A DNA stretch of 64,000 nt, from positions 62,001-126,000 of the forward strand of contig JAKADX010000007.1 in the NCBI GenBank assembly GCA_021818505.1, read 5' to 3'. How positions within the stretch are numbered: position 1 is the first letter of the stretch; each line of letters opens with the position of its first letter. Source of the stretch: Pseudomonadota bacterium. GTDB lineage: Bacteria; Pseudomonadota; Alphaproteobacteria; Acetobacterales; Acetobacteraceae. A program made the translations under genes and the position numbers. The notes below the pieces were generated by a model that searched no databases, was not told where the DNA came from, and saw nothing but the letters and a program-made list of their open reading frames with translations. Below, one piece after another: positions 26,835 to 35,750 of the stretch.

Positions 26835-28238
26835 ATGCCGAGCGGCGAGCCACCGGGCCGCCAACCGCCGTTATCGGCCGGCCGCGAGGTGGTACGCTTC
26901 CTCTCGGCCGGGCAGCGGGCCTGGCACGACGCCTTTCCCGGCCTGCACCGGCGCGCGCAGCCGCAGATCATCGCCTATCTCGCGACTAGGGGCCGCGGGG
27001 GTGCCGCCGTCGGCGAGCTTTACGGTCTGGTCAAGCAGGTGTTCCTGCTCGACGACGCGACCGTGCGCGAGCGCATCCTGGAGATCGGGCGGCGCGGGCT
27101 GGTGCGCCTCGACCCGGCGGAGGAGACGCTTTCGACCCGCACGGTGGTGCTGCCGGCCGAACCGTTGCTGGAGGCGTTCGATCGCTATCTGCTGGCGCTG
27201 GCCGCCCCGCTCTGCGCCGCTGCTTCGGCGATCGACCCGATGGCGAGCCACCGACCGCCGACGCGGCTGGCGCCGGAGCATCGGGTACCGATCCTGCGCG
27301 CGCTGGAGGCCTATGCCGAGCCGTGGCGGGCGGCGCTGGATCAGGTGTTCGACGCGCAGGCCCTGTCCCGGGCTAGGCGGACCGAGGCGGTGCGCCACCT
27401 GATGGCGACCTCGCACGGCGCGCTGCTGCACATGGCGATCGAACACCGTTACGGTCTGTTCGCGCCCGCGGGCGAGGAGGACAGCATCCTCGCCGACCAG
27501 ATGGCGGCGGCGCTGCTGACCCTGGTCGGGCAGAACTTCCAGACCACGCGCGACCATATCAGCTACCTGATCGAACTCGGCCTTCTCGCCCGCCAGCCGG
27601 GCAAGTCGCTGCGGGTGGCGCTGGCGCCGGCGGCGGCGCCACATTTCGACGCCGCGCTGGCCGCCGCCGCCATCGAACTGCCGCCGCTGGCCGCCCGGAT
27701 CGCGACCGACGCCGCCGTCGCGGCGGCACGACCTGAGACGGGCGTGGCGGTTGCGCGGCCGGAGGCGGGCGAGGAGGCGGAACTGCGAACCATGCGCGCC
27801 CGGCCCGCCACGCTGGTGTTGCGCCACTATCTCGTCGTGGTCGTGCCGGAGGCGGCGCCGCGCACCGTGCCGATCGAGGGCGCCAGCCTGACCATCGGCC
27901 GGCTGCCGCCCTGCGACCTGCTGCTGCCCGGCGGCGTGGTATCGCGCCAGCATTGCCGCATCGACGTGGCCGGCGGCGAGGCCAGCATCACCGATCTCGG
28001 CTCGACCAACGGCACCTATGTGGACGGAAGGCGGTTGACCGCGCCAGCGGCGCTGCGGCCAGGGACCACGATCCAGGTCGGGGCCTGCGTGCTGACCTAT
28101 GGGCGCGAGGCGGTGCCGGCCCCGGTCCCTGTGACACTGCAGGACGGCGACATCGAGGGCACGCTGCGGGTGCGCGCCGTCCCTGCGTCCGGCCGCGCCT
28201 CGGCCGGTGGGAACAAATCAGGAAATTCTGTGGCCTGA
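26835..28238 (+). CDS. FHA-domain protein with large unknown N-terminal part
   Basis: 467 residues. The C-terminal ~100 residues (from about 335) are an FHA domain, which binds phosphothreonine: LTIGRLPPCDLLLPGGVVSRQHC and ITDLGSTNGTYVDGRRL contain the conserved GR, SRxH and TNGT positions. The N-terminal ~320 residues are helical; FLSAGQRAWHDAFPGLHRR and the ELYGLVKQVFLLDDATVRERI region look like winged-helix DNA-binding elements but I cannot name the family. ATG 26835 is preceded by GGAGGGCAGG. No Ser/Thr kinase is in the window. It diverges from iorA and shares its control region. Confidence 0.75.
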   Translation: MPSGEPPGRQPPLSAGREVVRFLSAGQRAWHDAFPGLHRRAQPQIIAYLATRGRGGAAVGELYGLVKQVFLLDDATVRERILEIGRRGLVRLDPAEETLSTRTVVLPAEPLLEAFDRYLLALAAPLCAAASAIDPMASHRPPTRLAPEHRVPILRALEAYAEPWRAALDQVFDAQALSRARRTEAVRHLMATSHGALLHMAIEHRYGLFAPAGEEDSILADQMAAALLTLVGQNFQTTRDHISYLIELGLLARQPGKSLRVALAPAAAPHFDAALAAAAIELPPLAARIATDAAVAAARPETGVAVARPEAGEEAELRTMRARPATLVLRHYLVVVVPEAAPRTVPIEGASLTIGRLPPCDLLLPGGVVSRQHCRIDVAGGEASITDLGSTNGTYVDGRRLTAPAALRPGTTIQVGACVLTYGREAVPAPVPVTLQDGDIEGTLRVRAVPASGRASAGGNKSGNSVA

Positions 28239-28493
28239 CGCCGGGTTTTTCCGCTGGTCAACCACGCCAGAGTCCGCCGGACGTGCCGACCCCCGATCGC
28301 CGGGAATGGCGTCCACAATCCCTTAAATAACGACTGCTATTCCGAGCGAAGCGCCGGCGGGAAGCTTTCCTGTCGCAGAATTCGCGCCAGCTTTTAATTT
28401 CTTCCTCAAGCATGGTCGAGCAACGCAACACGCCTCCATTCTCGGCTCGACCGGCTCGCTTGCCGCCGACATGCGCCGAGAGGGAGCATCGCC

Positions 28494-29084
28494 ATGAGCC
28501 ACGAGCCGACAACATTCGCCGCCCAGCCGCCCCTGCGCAGCCTTGCGATGCCGGAGCACCGCATCTCCACCCGCGCGGGCAGTCTGGAGCCGCCGCCGCT
28601 GTGGACCGCGACCCGCATCGACGTGGCCCGCCGGCTCTGGTGCAAGGGCGTGATCGAGGCTGATATCCTTGCCACGCTCAACCGCCTCGCCGGGGCGCCG
28701 CATACCGACGCGCAGGCGCTCGTGGCTCTCGCGCGGCGCCTGTGCTGGCCGCGCCCGCAGCAAGCGCTGCCGGTGCTGCGCCTGACCACCCGCGACGGGC
28801 TGCCGAGCATGGCGGAGCGGCAGGCGCTGGAAGGAGCGCTGGACATCGACGTCGTGGAGCTGCCGATGGCCGATGCCATCGCGTGGGGCCGCGCCAACGG
28901 CGTGCCGCGGCAGGTGGACGAGCCGGATGCCGTGCTGCTGGTCCGCATCAACAGGGCCCGCGCGCAATGGAGCCTGCCGCAGTTCCGGATCAGTCGCGCC
29001 CTGCACGTTCCGGCCGCCCCGCCGCCGCCCCCGCCGCCGGTGGTCAAGCCGAAGCGCCGCGCGTCACGCCGCCGCGCGAACTGA
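28494..29084 (+). CDS. Hypothetical protein with Pro-rich, strongly basic C-terminus
   Basis: 196 residues. The middle (residues ~38-90, TRIDVARRLWCKGVIEADIL...) is helical and could be a small helix-turn-helix; the C-terminus is a proline run followed by KPKRRASRRRAN, suitable for nucleic-acid binding. I recognise no family. GAGAGGGAG lies upstream of the ATG. It follows the FHA gene by 255 bases, an AT-richer gap (28315-28420) that probably holds its promoter. Its last 21 bases overlap the end of the convergent Hint-domain gene. Confidence 0.65.
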   Translation: MSHEPTTFAAQPPLRSLAMPEHRISTRAGSLEPPPLWTATRIDVARRLWCKGVIEADILATLNRLAGAPHTDAQALVALARRLCWPRPQQALPVLRLTTRDGLPSMAERQALEGALDIDVVELPMADAIAWGRANGVPRQVDEPDAVLLVRINRARAQWSLPQFRISRALHVPAAPPPPPPPVVKPKRRASRRRAN

Positions 29085-30659
29085 CGCCGGTTCCCGCCAG
29101 TAACGCGCCCCGGCCGCCATCAGCCGCACGCTGAGGCAGGCCGGGCGCGCCGACGGGACCAGCAGGAGCCGCGCCGCGCCGTCGCTCCAGCGCCAGGCGC
29201 AGCCGGCATCCGGCGCATACCAGCCGGGACCGAACGCCGCCTCCGCGAGCGGCGCACCATCCAGCGTCAGCGCCGCCGCGACGCCGAGCCGGCGCCCGTC
29301 GTGCCGCGCCGGGTCGAGTTCGCTCGGCACGAAGCTGCGCGAAACCAGCACCGCCGATCCGGTGCCGGGCGGGAGGGTGAAGCGCAGCGTTCCGTCCGCC
29401 TCTCGCCGGCCCGCAAGCGCCCGTGCACCGGCCAGCAGCCGCGGCGCCCCGTCCGACCCGAGCCGCCAGCCCAGCGCCCGCGCGCGGGCGAGCAGCCGTC
29501 GGTGCGCGCGCCATAGCCGCTCGCCGTCCAGCACCAGCTCGGTGCAGCCGGCCTCGGCATAGGCCGCCAGCGTCTCCGCCATCCGGCCGCCCGCCGGCGG
29601 CGTCAGCGTCGCGATGCCGCCGCACGCGCCCAAGGTGCGCTCGAACTGGCTCCGGTTCCCGGTGTCGAGATAGCTCTCGCTTGCCATCCCCTCGGCGAGC
29701 AGCAGGTCGTGGCGGTCCAGTTCGACATGGACATAGGTAACCCGCCGCGTCCCCGGCTCGGCACGCACCGTGGCGCCGTTGCACAGGCGATGCGCCGGAA
29801 TCAGCGCGCCGTCGAGGAACACCGCGTGGTCGGGTGACAGCAGCACGTCGCGGCGCGGCACGCCGGGCGCGATCGCGCCGGCGGCCAGCCGCACCGGCGC
29901 GCCCATCGCCTGCGTGCGCAGCCCGATCCAGCGCACCGGCGCCAGCCGGCCCGCGGCGGTCCGCACCCGATCCCCCGGGCGCAGCGACTCGACCGCCGCT
30001 TCGCCCGCCTCGGTCGCGATCCGCGTGCCAGCGACGAAGCAGGCCAGCGAGAGGTCGCCGTGCAAAGGCGCGACGATCTGGCCGGTCCCGCTGAAACCTG
30101 GCGGATTGGTTGCGCTGCCTGCGCCGTCGCTGGAATCGTTCAGCACGCCGATGCCGAGATTGTTGGCGCCCAGCATCACTGCGGCGCCCTGCTGCATGGT
30201 CAGTTCGTCGATCGAGGCGCTGATCGGCCCCGGATAGCCTTCGGCAGCCGGGGCGGTCACCGCATCGGCGGCGGCGTTGGGGTCTTGGGTGGAGACGCCC
30301 ACCCACCACGCCCGGGAAATGTCCAGCCCGGCAGAGGAGCCGAGATCGGCAGTGCCGACGGTCATCGAGGTGCCGCCGAGCAGCGTCAGCGTCGCCGACT
30401 GGCCGACCGACAGGTTGCCGAAATGGTACGTCGCGCCCCCAGGTAACGTGCCGAGCGAGACCTGCGCTCCCGGCGCGATGTTGACAGCGGCGACATCGGC
30501 GCCGCCCGAAACGTCGCTGGCGCTGGCGGTGAAATCCACCGTTGCGGCAGCGCCCGGGGCGCTCGCGGCGACAGTGCCCGTTGTGGCGTCGAACCAATTG
30601 GCAGCAGTGAACCAATAAATACCATCACCTTTGCCAGTCCAGATATATGTATCCGCCAT
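29064..30659 (-). CDS. Hint-domain protein with beta-repeat N-terminus
   Basis: 531 residues. Residues 1-~200 look like a short beta-solenoid of the kind found in bacterial surface proteins (IWTGKGDGIYWFTAANWFD, SVGQSATLTLLGGTSM). A Hint (hedgehog/intein) domain begins at Cys207: ACFVAGTRIATEAGE, SLRPGDRVRT, and SPDHAVFLDGALIPAHRLCN, keeping the nucleophilic cysteine and the TxxH-type histidine region. The remaining ~170 residues are unassigned. Such proteins are frequent in Acetobacteraceae and presumably self-process or are surface-attached. ATG 30659 is chosen because the repeat domain starts immediately; no classical signal peptide is seen. Confidence 0.82.
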   Translation of the reverse strand: MADTYIWTGKGDGIYWFTAANWFDATTGTVAASAPGAAATVDFTASASDVSGGADVAAVNIAPGAQVSLGTLPGGATYHFGNLSVGQSATLTLLGGTSMTVGTADLGSSAGLDISRAWWVGVSTQDPNAAADAVTAPAAEGYPGPISASIDELTMQQGAAVMLGANNLGIGVLNDSSDGAGSATNPPGFSGTGQIVAPLHGDLSLACFVAGTRIATEAGEAAVESLRPGDRVRTAAGRLAPVRWIGLRTQAMGAPVRLAAGAIAPGVPRRDVLLSPDHAVFLDGALIPAHRLCNGATVRAEPGTRRVTYVHVELDRHDLLLAEGMASESYLDTGNRSQFERTLGACGGIATLTPPAGGRMAETLAAYAEAGCTELVLDGERLWRAHRRLLARARALGWRLGSDGAPRLLAGARALAGRREADGTLRFTLPPGTGSAVLVSRSFVPSELDPARHDGRRLGVAAALTLDGAPLAEAAFGPGWYAPDAGCAWRWSDGAARLLLVPSARPACLSVRLMAAGARYWREPASVRAAA

Positions 30660-30865
30660 TGAAAAGCCCCGTGTCTTGTCGTTTCTGCGTTCAAGATGCA
30701 CACAAGCCAAAGCAAATCGCCCGACACAATGACGTTAACTTCCCGGAACACCCGAAGTTTTTCTACGATAACGCGAAGTTGTTGTTCGCATCTCGCGCGG
30801 GCAGCGGAGGGTCGAACGACCGTCCGGCGCTTGGCGCGACACGCGCGGCGCGCGCATATGGCGCC

Positions 30866-32038
30866 ATGCGCTTCCCCATCTGGCTGCCGGCCCTGCTCGG
30901 GGTCCTGATCGCCGTCGGCCCGGTTTCCACCGACATGTACCTGCCCGCCTTCCCGGCGATCGAGGCCGCACTCGGGGGGCGGCCCGGCACCGCGCAACTG
31001 ACGCTCGCCACCTGGTTCGCGGGGCTCGCGATCGGGCAGGTGACCCAGGGGACGCTGACCGACCGGTTCGGCCGGCGCACGCCGCTGATCGCCGGCACCG
31101 CGCTCTACACCCTCGCCTCGGTCGGCTGCGCGGTGGCGCCCGACCTGACGACACTGGCGGCGATGCGCTTTATCGCCGCGCTCGGCGGCTCGGCGAGCAT
31201 GGTGATCCCGCGCGCGATCGTGCGCGACCTGGCCGACGGGCACGCGGCGGCGCGGCTGATGAGCCGGCTGATGCTGGTGTTCGGCGTCGCCCCGATCCTG
31301 GCGCCCTCGCTCGGGGGGCTGGTGCTGGGGGTTGCGGGCTGGCAGGCGATCTTCTGGATCACGGCACTCTATGGCGTGGTCTGCTGCATCGCCGTGGCGC
31401 TGCTGCTGCCCGAGACGCTGCCGCCGCGCGGGCGCATCCGGCTGGGGCCGCTGGCGCTGGTCGGGCGCTGGCGCGCGGTGCTGACCGAGCGCAGCTTTCT
31501 CAGCCACGCCTTCATCATGGGCGGCGTGAGTTTCGCGATGTTCGCCTATCTCGGCGGCTCGCCGGACGTGTTCATCGCGCAGTTCCATCTGACACCGGCC
31601 GCATACGGCGGGTTGTTCGGCCTCTGCGCGGCCGGCTTCATCGCCGCGTCGCAGGTCAATCCGATGCTGCTGCCGCGCTTCGGCCCCGGCCGGCTGATGC
31701 GGCTGGGCACCGGCGTCGCGCTGGGGGCAATGCTGGCGCTGTCGGCGCTGGCGCTGGCGCGGGTCGGGCCGTGGCAGGCGTTTGCCGCGCTGGTATGGCT
31801 CAACATGGCGAGCGGCGGTTTCACCAACCCGAATGCGACGGTGGGCGCGCTGTCGCGCCACGGTGCTCATGCCGGCAGCGCGTCGGCACTGATGGGCACG
31901 CTGCAATACGCGCTCGGCGCGGTCAGCGGCCTGTTGGTCGGCGCGCTGGCCGACGGCACCGCGCGGCCGATGGCGCTGCTGATGCTGCTCGGCGCCGCCG
32001 TCGCGGCCCTCGCCGACCGCGCGCGGCCTCGCGGGTGA
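30866..32038 (+). CDS. MFS transporter, Bcr/CflA drug-resistance family
   Basis: 390 residues with about 12 membrane spans. The family hallmark VGPVSTDMYLPAFPAIEAAL lies in the first span and loop, and GQVTQGTLTDRFGRRTPLI is the loop 2-3 signature of MFS proteins. Expected to export drugs or small metabolites using the proton gradient. ATG 30866 gives the standard N-terminus. It diverges from the Hint gene and its stop directly abuts the stop of the SGNH gene. Confidence 0.9.
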   Translation: MRFPIWLPALLGVLIAVGPVSTDMYLPAFPAIEAALGGRPGTAQLTLATWFAGLAIGQVTQGTLTDRFGRRTPLIAGTALYTLASVGCAVAPDLTTLAAMRFIAALGGSASMVIPRAIVRDLADGHAAARLMSRLMLVFGVAPILAPSLGGLVLGVAGWQAIFWITALYGVVCCIAVALLLPETLPPRGRIRLGPLALVGRWRAVLTERSFLSHAFIMGGVSFAMFAYLGGSPDVFIAQFHLTPAAYGGLFGLCAAGFIAASQVNPMLLPRFGPGRLMRLGTGVALGAMLALSALALARVGPWQAFAALVWLNMASGGFTNPNATVGALSRHGAHAGSASALMGTLQYALGAVSGLLVGALADGTARPMALLMLLGAAVAALADRARPRG

Positions 32039-32704
32039 TCAGCCGATCAGCGGACGCAGCGCCTCGGCCACCGCCAGCCCCAGCCGTCGCTGCATGTCGG
32101 CGGAGAAATGCACGCCGTCCACGCCGTCGGTGGCGATCACCGTGCCGGCGTCCAGGAACGCCGCGCCCGCCGCCCGTGCAACCGCCTCGTACGCCGCCGG
32201 CAGGGCGCGCGACTTCGTCTCGCCGCCGGCGAACATCTCGACGAAATACGGGCTGAACGTGCCCAGCGGCGGCGGGCAGACCAGCAGCACGGCCGGATTG
32301 CGATAGGTCGTGCCGATCCCGCCGTCCAAAGTGCGGGCGATGTCGAGCAGCCGCTTGGCCCCGGCCGCAATGCGCTCCGGCGGGCGGGCGAACTGCGCTT
32401 TCAGGTCGTTGGTGCCGAGCATGATCACCAGGGCATCGAGCGGCAGGTGGCTCGCCAGCGCGGCCGGCAGATAGGCCGCACCGTCCAGCCCCGCGCCGCC
32501 GAGCAGCGGATTGCTCGGATCGGCGAGATCGGTGGTGCGGGCGTTCAGCGCCTCCTCGATCACCGTCACGCCCGCGCCGAGCGCGGCCCCCATCACCTGC
32601 GGCCAGCGAAGCTCGCGCGGGTAGCGCGTGGAGGGCGGCGTCGCCACCGGCACGAAGCCCCACGTGTTCGAATCGCCGAAGCACATCACCCGCTTCTCGG
32701 CCAT
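32039..32704 (-). CDS. SGNH/GDSL hydrolase
   Basis: 221 residues, cytoplasmic (no signal peptide). The SGNH blocks are all visible: FGDSNTWGF (nucleophilic serine), LGTNDLK (Asn of block III) and DGVHFSADMQ (Asp and His of block V). The family comprises esterases, lipases and acyl- or arylesterases; FGDSNTWG-type members resemble arylesterase/acyl transferases. ATG 32704 has AGGGAGG upstream, and a TGGGCA/TAGGCT promoter candidate is close by. Confidence 0.88.
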   Translation of the reverse strand: MAEKRVMCFGDSNTWGFVPVATPPSTRYPRELRWPQVMGAALGAGVTVIEEALNARTTDLADPSNPLLGGAGLDGAAYLPAALASHLPLDALVIMLGTNDLKAQFARPPERIAAGAKRLLDIARTLDGGIGTTYRNPAVLLVCPPPLGTFSPYFVEMFAGGETKSRALPAAYEAVARAAGAAFLDAGTVIATDGVDGVHFSADMQRRLGLAVAEALRPLIG

Positions 32705-32729
32705 CGCGCCCTCCCTCTGCGTCGCATCA

Positions 32730-32758
32730 AGCCTAGCCGGCACGCGTCAGGCTGCCCA
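32730..32758 (-). promoter_or_regulatory. Candidate promoter of the SGNH hydrolase gene
   Basis: Minus strand TGGGCA (32753-32758) and TAGGCT (32730-32735), 17 bases apart, 26 bases before the ATG. The -35 part lies inside the 3' end of the upstream methyltransferase gene. Confidence 0.35.
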
Positions 32759-33883
32759 GCGCGCCAGCGCCGGGCCGCCGCACGCGGGCAGCATGGCGGC
32801 GATCTCGGCGCGGTAGGCGGGGTTGGTCATCACGACATGGCGCACGCCGCGCGCCGCCAGCGCCGCCGGGGCCACGATCGGGTGGCCGGTGCCGGGCACA
32901 AAACGGCCCTGCTTGGCGGGGTTCACGTCCACCAGGCAGTCGATCGCGCTGCCCTGGGGATCGGCCAGGGCGGCGAGCGTCACGCCCTTCGCCCCGGCGC
33001 CCCACACCGCGACCTTCCCATCGCGCGCCAGTGCGGCGAGCCGCTGCCGCCAGCCGGCCGCCGCCGCCGGTTCGGCGGCGCCGTAGCGGCGGGCCAGCGC
33101 CGGGATGCGGCCGGGGCGCGGAGCAGCCGCGGCCGTGCCGGGTTCGCCCTCCAGCCACAGATACTGCCCGTCGAACACGCGGCTGATTGCGCGGACCGCG
33201 AAGCCGGCGCGCGCGAAGGCGAAGCCGAGGCTGTCGGCGCAGAACAGTGAGCAGTGCTCGTAGAAGAAATCCCACGCCACGGTATTGCGCAGGATCCAGG
33301 CGACGTCCGGCGTCTCGAAGAAGGCGCGCGCGGGGCCCAGGGTGGCCAGCAGCGCGCGTGGATTGGCGATGTGCTCGATGACATGGCGGCAGATCACCAC
33401 GTCGGCCGGCTCGCCGCGATAAAGGTCGGCGACGAAGCGGAGCCGGCCGTCGCAGTCGCTGGCGGGGCCGCGATAGGCCGGGTCGAAGCCGATGCCGGTA
33501 TTGTCCGCCCCCGGCCACGTCACCAGCCGGCGCAGAAAGTCGCCGTTGCCGCAGCCGATCTCGACGATGCGCGCGCCGCGCACGTCGCGCCGCTCCACCA
33601 GGTGCCGGGCGAGGTCGTTCAGATGGGCAGCGAAGCGCGGCGAACCGGCCTGCGCATTGTCGTAGCCGGGGCCGTAGTGCAGCAGGGCAGGGTCGAAGGC
33701 CCGGTTGAAAACGAAGCCGCAGGCCGTGCAGGCGGTCATCGCCAGCACCCCGCGCGTTGCCCGCCGCGCCGACGCGGAGTCGGACAGCGGCAGGTTCTGG
33801 TGCACCGGTACGCCGTCGCGGCGCAGGAACGGCGCCGGCGCGCCGGCGCCGCAAAGCGGGCAGTCGGCGCGCAGCACGCTCAC
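32747..33883 (-). CDS. SAM-dependent methyltransferase, sugar C-methyltransferase type
   Basis: 378 residues in three parts: N-terminal zinc ribbon with CPLCGAG and CTACGF, a class I methyltransferase domain (IVEIGCGNGDFLRRLV; VVICRHVIEHIANP; FFETPDVAWILRN) and a C-terminal Rossmann-like domain (KVAVWGAGAKGVTLAAL). This arrangement is that of enzymes methylating nucleotide-linked deoxysugars or similar. Start is GTG 33883 overlapping the epimerase stop (GTGA), so it is coupled to a nucleotide-sugar epimerase-like gene, which supports a sugar substrate. Confidence 0.85.
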   Translation of the reverse strand: MSVLRADCPLCGAGAPAPFLRRDGVPVHQNLPLSDSASARRATRGVLAMTACTACGFVFNRAFDPALLHYGPGYDNAQAGSPRFAAHLNDLARHLVERRDVRGARIVEIGCGNGDFLRRLVTWPGADNTGIGFDPAYRGPASDCDGRLRFVADLYRGEPADVVICRHVIEHIANPRALLATLGPARAFFETPDVAWILRNTVAWDFFYEHCSLFCADSLGFAFARAGFAVRAISRVFDGQYLWLEGEPGTAAAAPRPGRIPALARRYGAAEPAAAAGWRQRLAALARDGKVAVWGAGAKGVTLAALADPQGSAIDCLVDVNPAKQGRFVPGTGHPIVAPAALAARGVRHVVMTNPAYRAEIAAMLPACGGPALARWAA

Positions 33884-34740
33884 GCGGCCAGTTGCCCGCG
33901 GCGCCAGTGATCCACAGCGTCCGCGATGGTTTGCTCCAGCGGGATGCGCGGCGTGAAGCCGACCGCGCAGCGCAGCCTTGTCACGTCCGGCAGCAGCATC
34001 AGCGGCTCGCCCGCCGGCAGTGCGCGGGCGCCGAACCGCGCCACGGCGCCGCCGGGACCGGCGATGGCGGCGGCCAGCGCGCCGAGGCTCACGGCACGGC
34101 CCGAGCCGATATTCACCTCGCCCTCGACCGGCGACAGCGCCAGCGCCGCGACCGCTCGGCCGGCGTCGCGCACGTCGATCAGGTCGCGGGTCAACGCCGC
34201 CGGGCCGGTCGCGATCGGCCGGCCGGTGAGCGAGGCGCGGATCAGCCCGGGCAGCAGCCGGTCGGGGTGCTCGTGCGGACCCACGGGCCAGAACAGGCGC
34301 GCATTCGCCGCCGACAGGCCACTGTGCGCCAGCACTGTCCAGGCCAGCAGCTTCGCCGCGCCATAGGGCGTGTGCGGCCGGCAAAGGTGCGATTCGTGCC
34401 TGGGCGTCGTGACGGGGCCGGACCAGTCATATTCGGCGCAACTGCCCACCAGCACGACCCGCCGCCCGCCCGCTGCGGCGAACAGCCGCCCCAGATGCAC
34501 GGTCGCGGCCACCCAGTCGAGATTCTCCGGGCTGTGCCAATAGTCGCCGGGCCGCGTCACCCAGGCGGCGTGAACCAGCACCTCGGCCCGCGCCGCCGCA
34601 ACGGCGGAGCGTCGTCCGGCACCGTCGAGCAGGTCGGCCTCCCGCCGCCCCGGCGCGGCCACGTCGGCGCCGAGCGCGCGCAGGGCGGCCACGATCTGCC
34701 GCCCGAGAAAGCCCGACCCGCCCGTGACCAGCACCCGCAC
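33880..34740 (-). CDS. NAD(P)-dependent epimerase/dehydratase family protein
   Basis: 286 residues, extended SDR. MRVLVTGGSGFLGRQIV is the nucleotide-binding loop, VLVGSCAEYDW the serine strand and YGAAKLLAW the YxxxK pair, followed by the DLIDVRDAGRAV substrate-domain motif. Likely an epimerase, reductase or dehydratase on a nucleotide sugar. Coupled by GTGA overlap to the methyltransferase, so the two may make a methylated sugar. Confidence 0.87.
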   Translation of the reverse strand: MRVLVTGGSGFLGRQIVAALRALGADVAAPGRREADLLDGAGRRSAVAAARAEVLVHAAWVTRPGDYWHSPENLDWVAATVHLGRLFAAAGGRRVVLVGSCAEYDWSGPVTTPRHESHLCRPHTPYGAAKLLAWTVLAHSGLSAANARLFWPVGPHEHPDRLLPGLIRASLTGRPIATGPAALTRDLIDVRDAGRAVAALALSPVEGEVNIGSGRAVSLGALAAAIAGPGGAVARFGARALPAGEPLMLLPDVTRLRCAVGFTPRIPLEQTIADAVDHWRRGQLAA

Positions 34741-34781
34741 CGCTTGCTCCCCGCGCCGCCGGGTGAGAGTGTCGGTGGGTA

Positions 34782-34798
34782 GTTAGCGGATTGCTAAC
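34782..34798. terminator. Small hairpin between SDR and epimerase genes
   Basis: GTTAGC, 5 bases, GCTAAC: a perfect 6-base-pair stem that starts just beyond the SDR stop and lies 42 bases before the epimerase start. It may end SDR transcription or act as an operator of the following pair; no T-run is present. Confidence 0.35.
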
Positions 34799-34800
34799 CG

Positions 34801-35550
34801 TCAGTAGGTGGCGCGCCCGCCCGAGCAGTCGAACACCGCGCCGGTGGTGAACGATACCTCCTCGCTGGCCAGCCAGCAGATCATCGCCGCGATCTCCTCG
34901 ACCCGGCCGAGCCGCCCGATCGGGATGCGCGAGAGCATGTAGTCGATGTGCTGCTGCGTGATCTGGTCGAAGATCGGTGTGCGCACTGCCGCGGGCGTGA
35001 TGCAGTTGACGCGGATTTCCGTTTTCGCCAGTTCCTTGCCGAGCGACTTGGTCAACCCGATCACGGCGGCTTTCGACGCCGAATAGGCCGAGGCGTTGGG
35101 GTTGCCCTCCTTGCCCGCGATCGAGGCGATGTTGACGATCCGCCCATAGCCGTTGGCCATCATGTGCGGCACGACGAAGCGGTTGCAGTAGAACAGCCCG
35201 TGCACGTTCACGTCGAACACACGCTTCCACTCGTCGATCGGATAGTCCCAGGTGGTATAGACCGGCCCCGCGAGGCCGGCGCTAGCGACCAGAATGTCGA
35301 GCTTGCCAAGTGCCTTCGCCGTCGCATCGGCCGCACGCTGCACCGCCTCGGGGTCGGCGAGGTCGAGTGCCTCCGTATGCACTGTGCCGCCGAGGTCCCC
35401 CGCGAGCTTTGCCAGCGCCTCGGCGTTGCGGTCCCAGACCGCGAGCCGCGCCCCCTCGCGCAGCAGCCGCGCCGCCGCCGCCAGCCCGATGCCCGACGCG
35501 CCGCCGGTGACGATCGCCGTGCGCCCTTCGAACCGCCGCATCTCCGCCAT
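34801..35550 (-). CDS. Short-chain dehydrogenase/reductase
   Basis: 249 residues, classical SDR. TAIVTGGASGIGLAAAARLL is the TGxxxGIG cofactor loop, NIASIAGKEG carries the catalytic serine and YSASKAAVIGL the YxxxK. The tail FTTGAVFDCSGGRATY resembles sugar-acid and 3-oxoacyl-type dehydrogenases such as 2-keto-3-deoxy-L-fuconate dehydrogenase, but the substrate cannot be assigned. GGGAGG is placed six bases before ATG 35550. Confidence 0.88.
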   Translation of the reverse strand: MAEMRRFEGRTAIVTGGASGIGLAAAARLLREGARLAVWDRNAEALAKLAGDLGGTVHTEALDLADPEAVQRAADATAKALGKLDILVASAGLAGPVYTTWDYPIDEWKRVFDVNVHGLFYCNRFVVPHMMANGYGRIVNIASIAGKEGNPNASAYSASKAAVIGLTKSLGKELAKTEIRVNCITPAAVRTPIFDQITQQHIDYMLSRIPIGRLGRVEEIAAMICWLASEEVSFTTGAVFDCSGGRATY

Positions 35551-35615
35551 GTCCGCCTCCCTCGCTGTGCTCCGCGCTTAGCGCGGTGGCGCGCGGGGCG
35601 GAAGCGGGCCCGTCA

Positions 35616-35750
35616 TCACACCGCCCGAACGCCCTTCCGGCGGCAGACGCCGCTATCCGCGCCCGGCGTCACCGGCGCGCGGTTCATCGCCGGTTCGGGG
35701 ACATAGGCGTTGCCCTCGGCGATCGTTGCGCCATTCCGTATTGCCTTCAC
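35616..35750 (-). CDS. Possible 44-residue protein coupled to the phospholipase D gene
   Basis: A GTG start at 35750 overlaps the stop of the phospholipase D-like gene (GTGA). The product reads (M)KAIRNGATIAEGNAYVPEPA and ends RRKGVRAV. The tight overlap and ordinary composition argue for a real gene; the beginning also resembles the first residues of DUF427 proteins (KAxxNGxxIAE), so it may be a decayed piece of one. No other evidence. Confidence 0.3.
   Translation of the reverse strand: MKAIRNGATIAEGNAYVPEPAMNRAPVTPGADSGVCRRKGVRAV

Noticed and set aside
26921-26945. TGGCACGACGCCTTTCC, resembling a sigma-54 -24/-12 promoter
   Set aside because: The -12 TTGC element is absent and the site is inside the coding region of the FHA gene. 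No convincing sigma-54 promoter was found in the window although rpoN is present.
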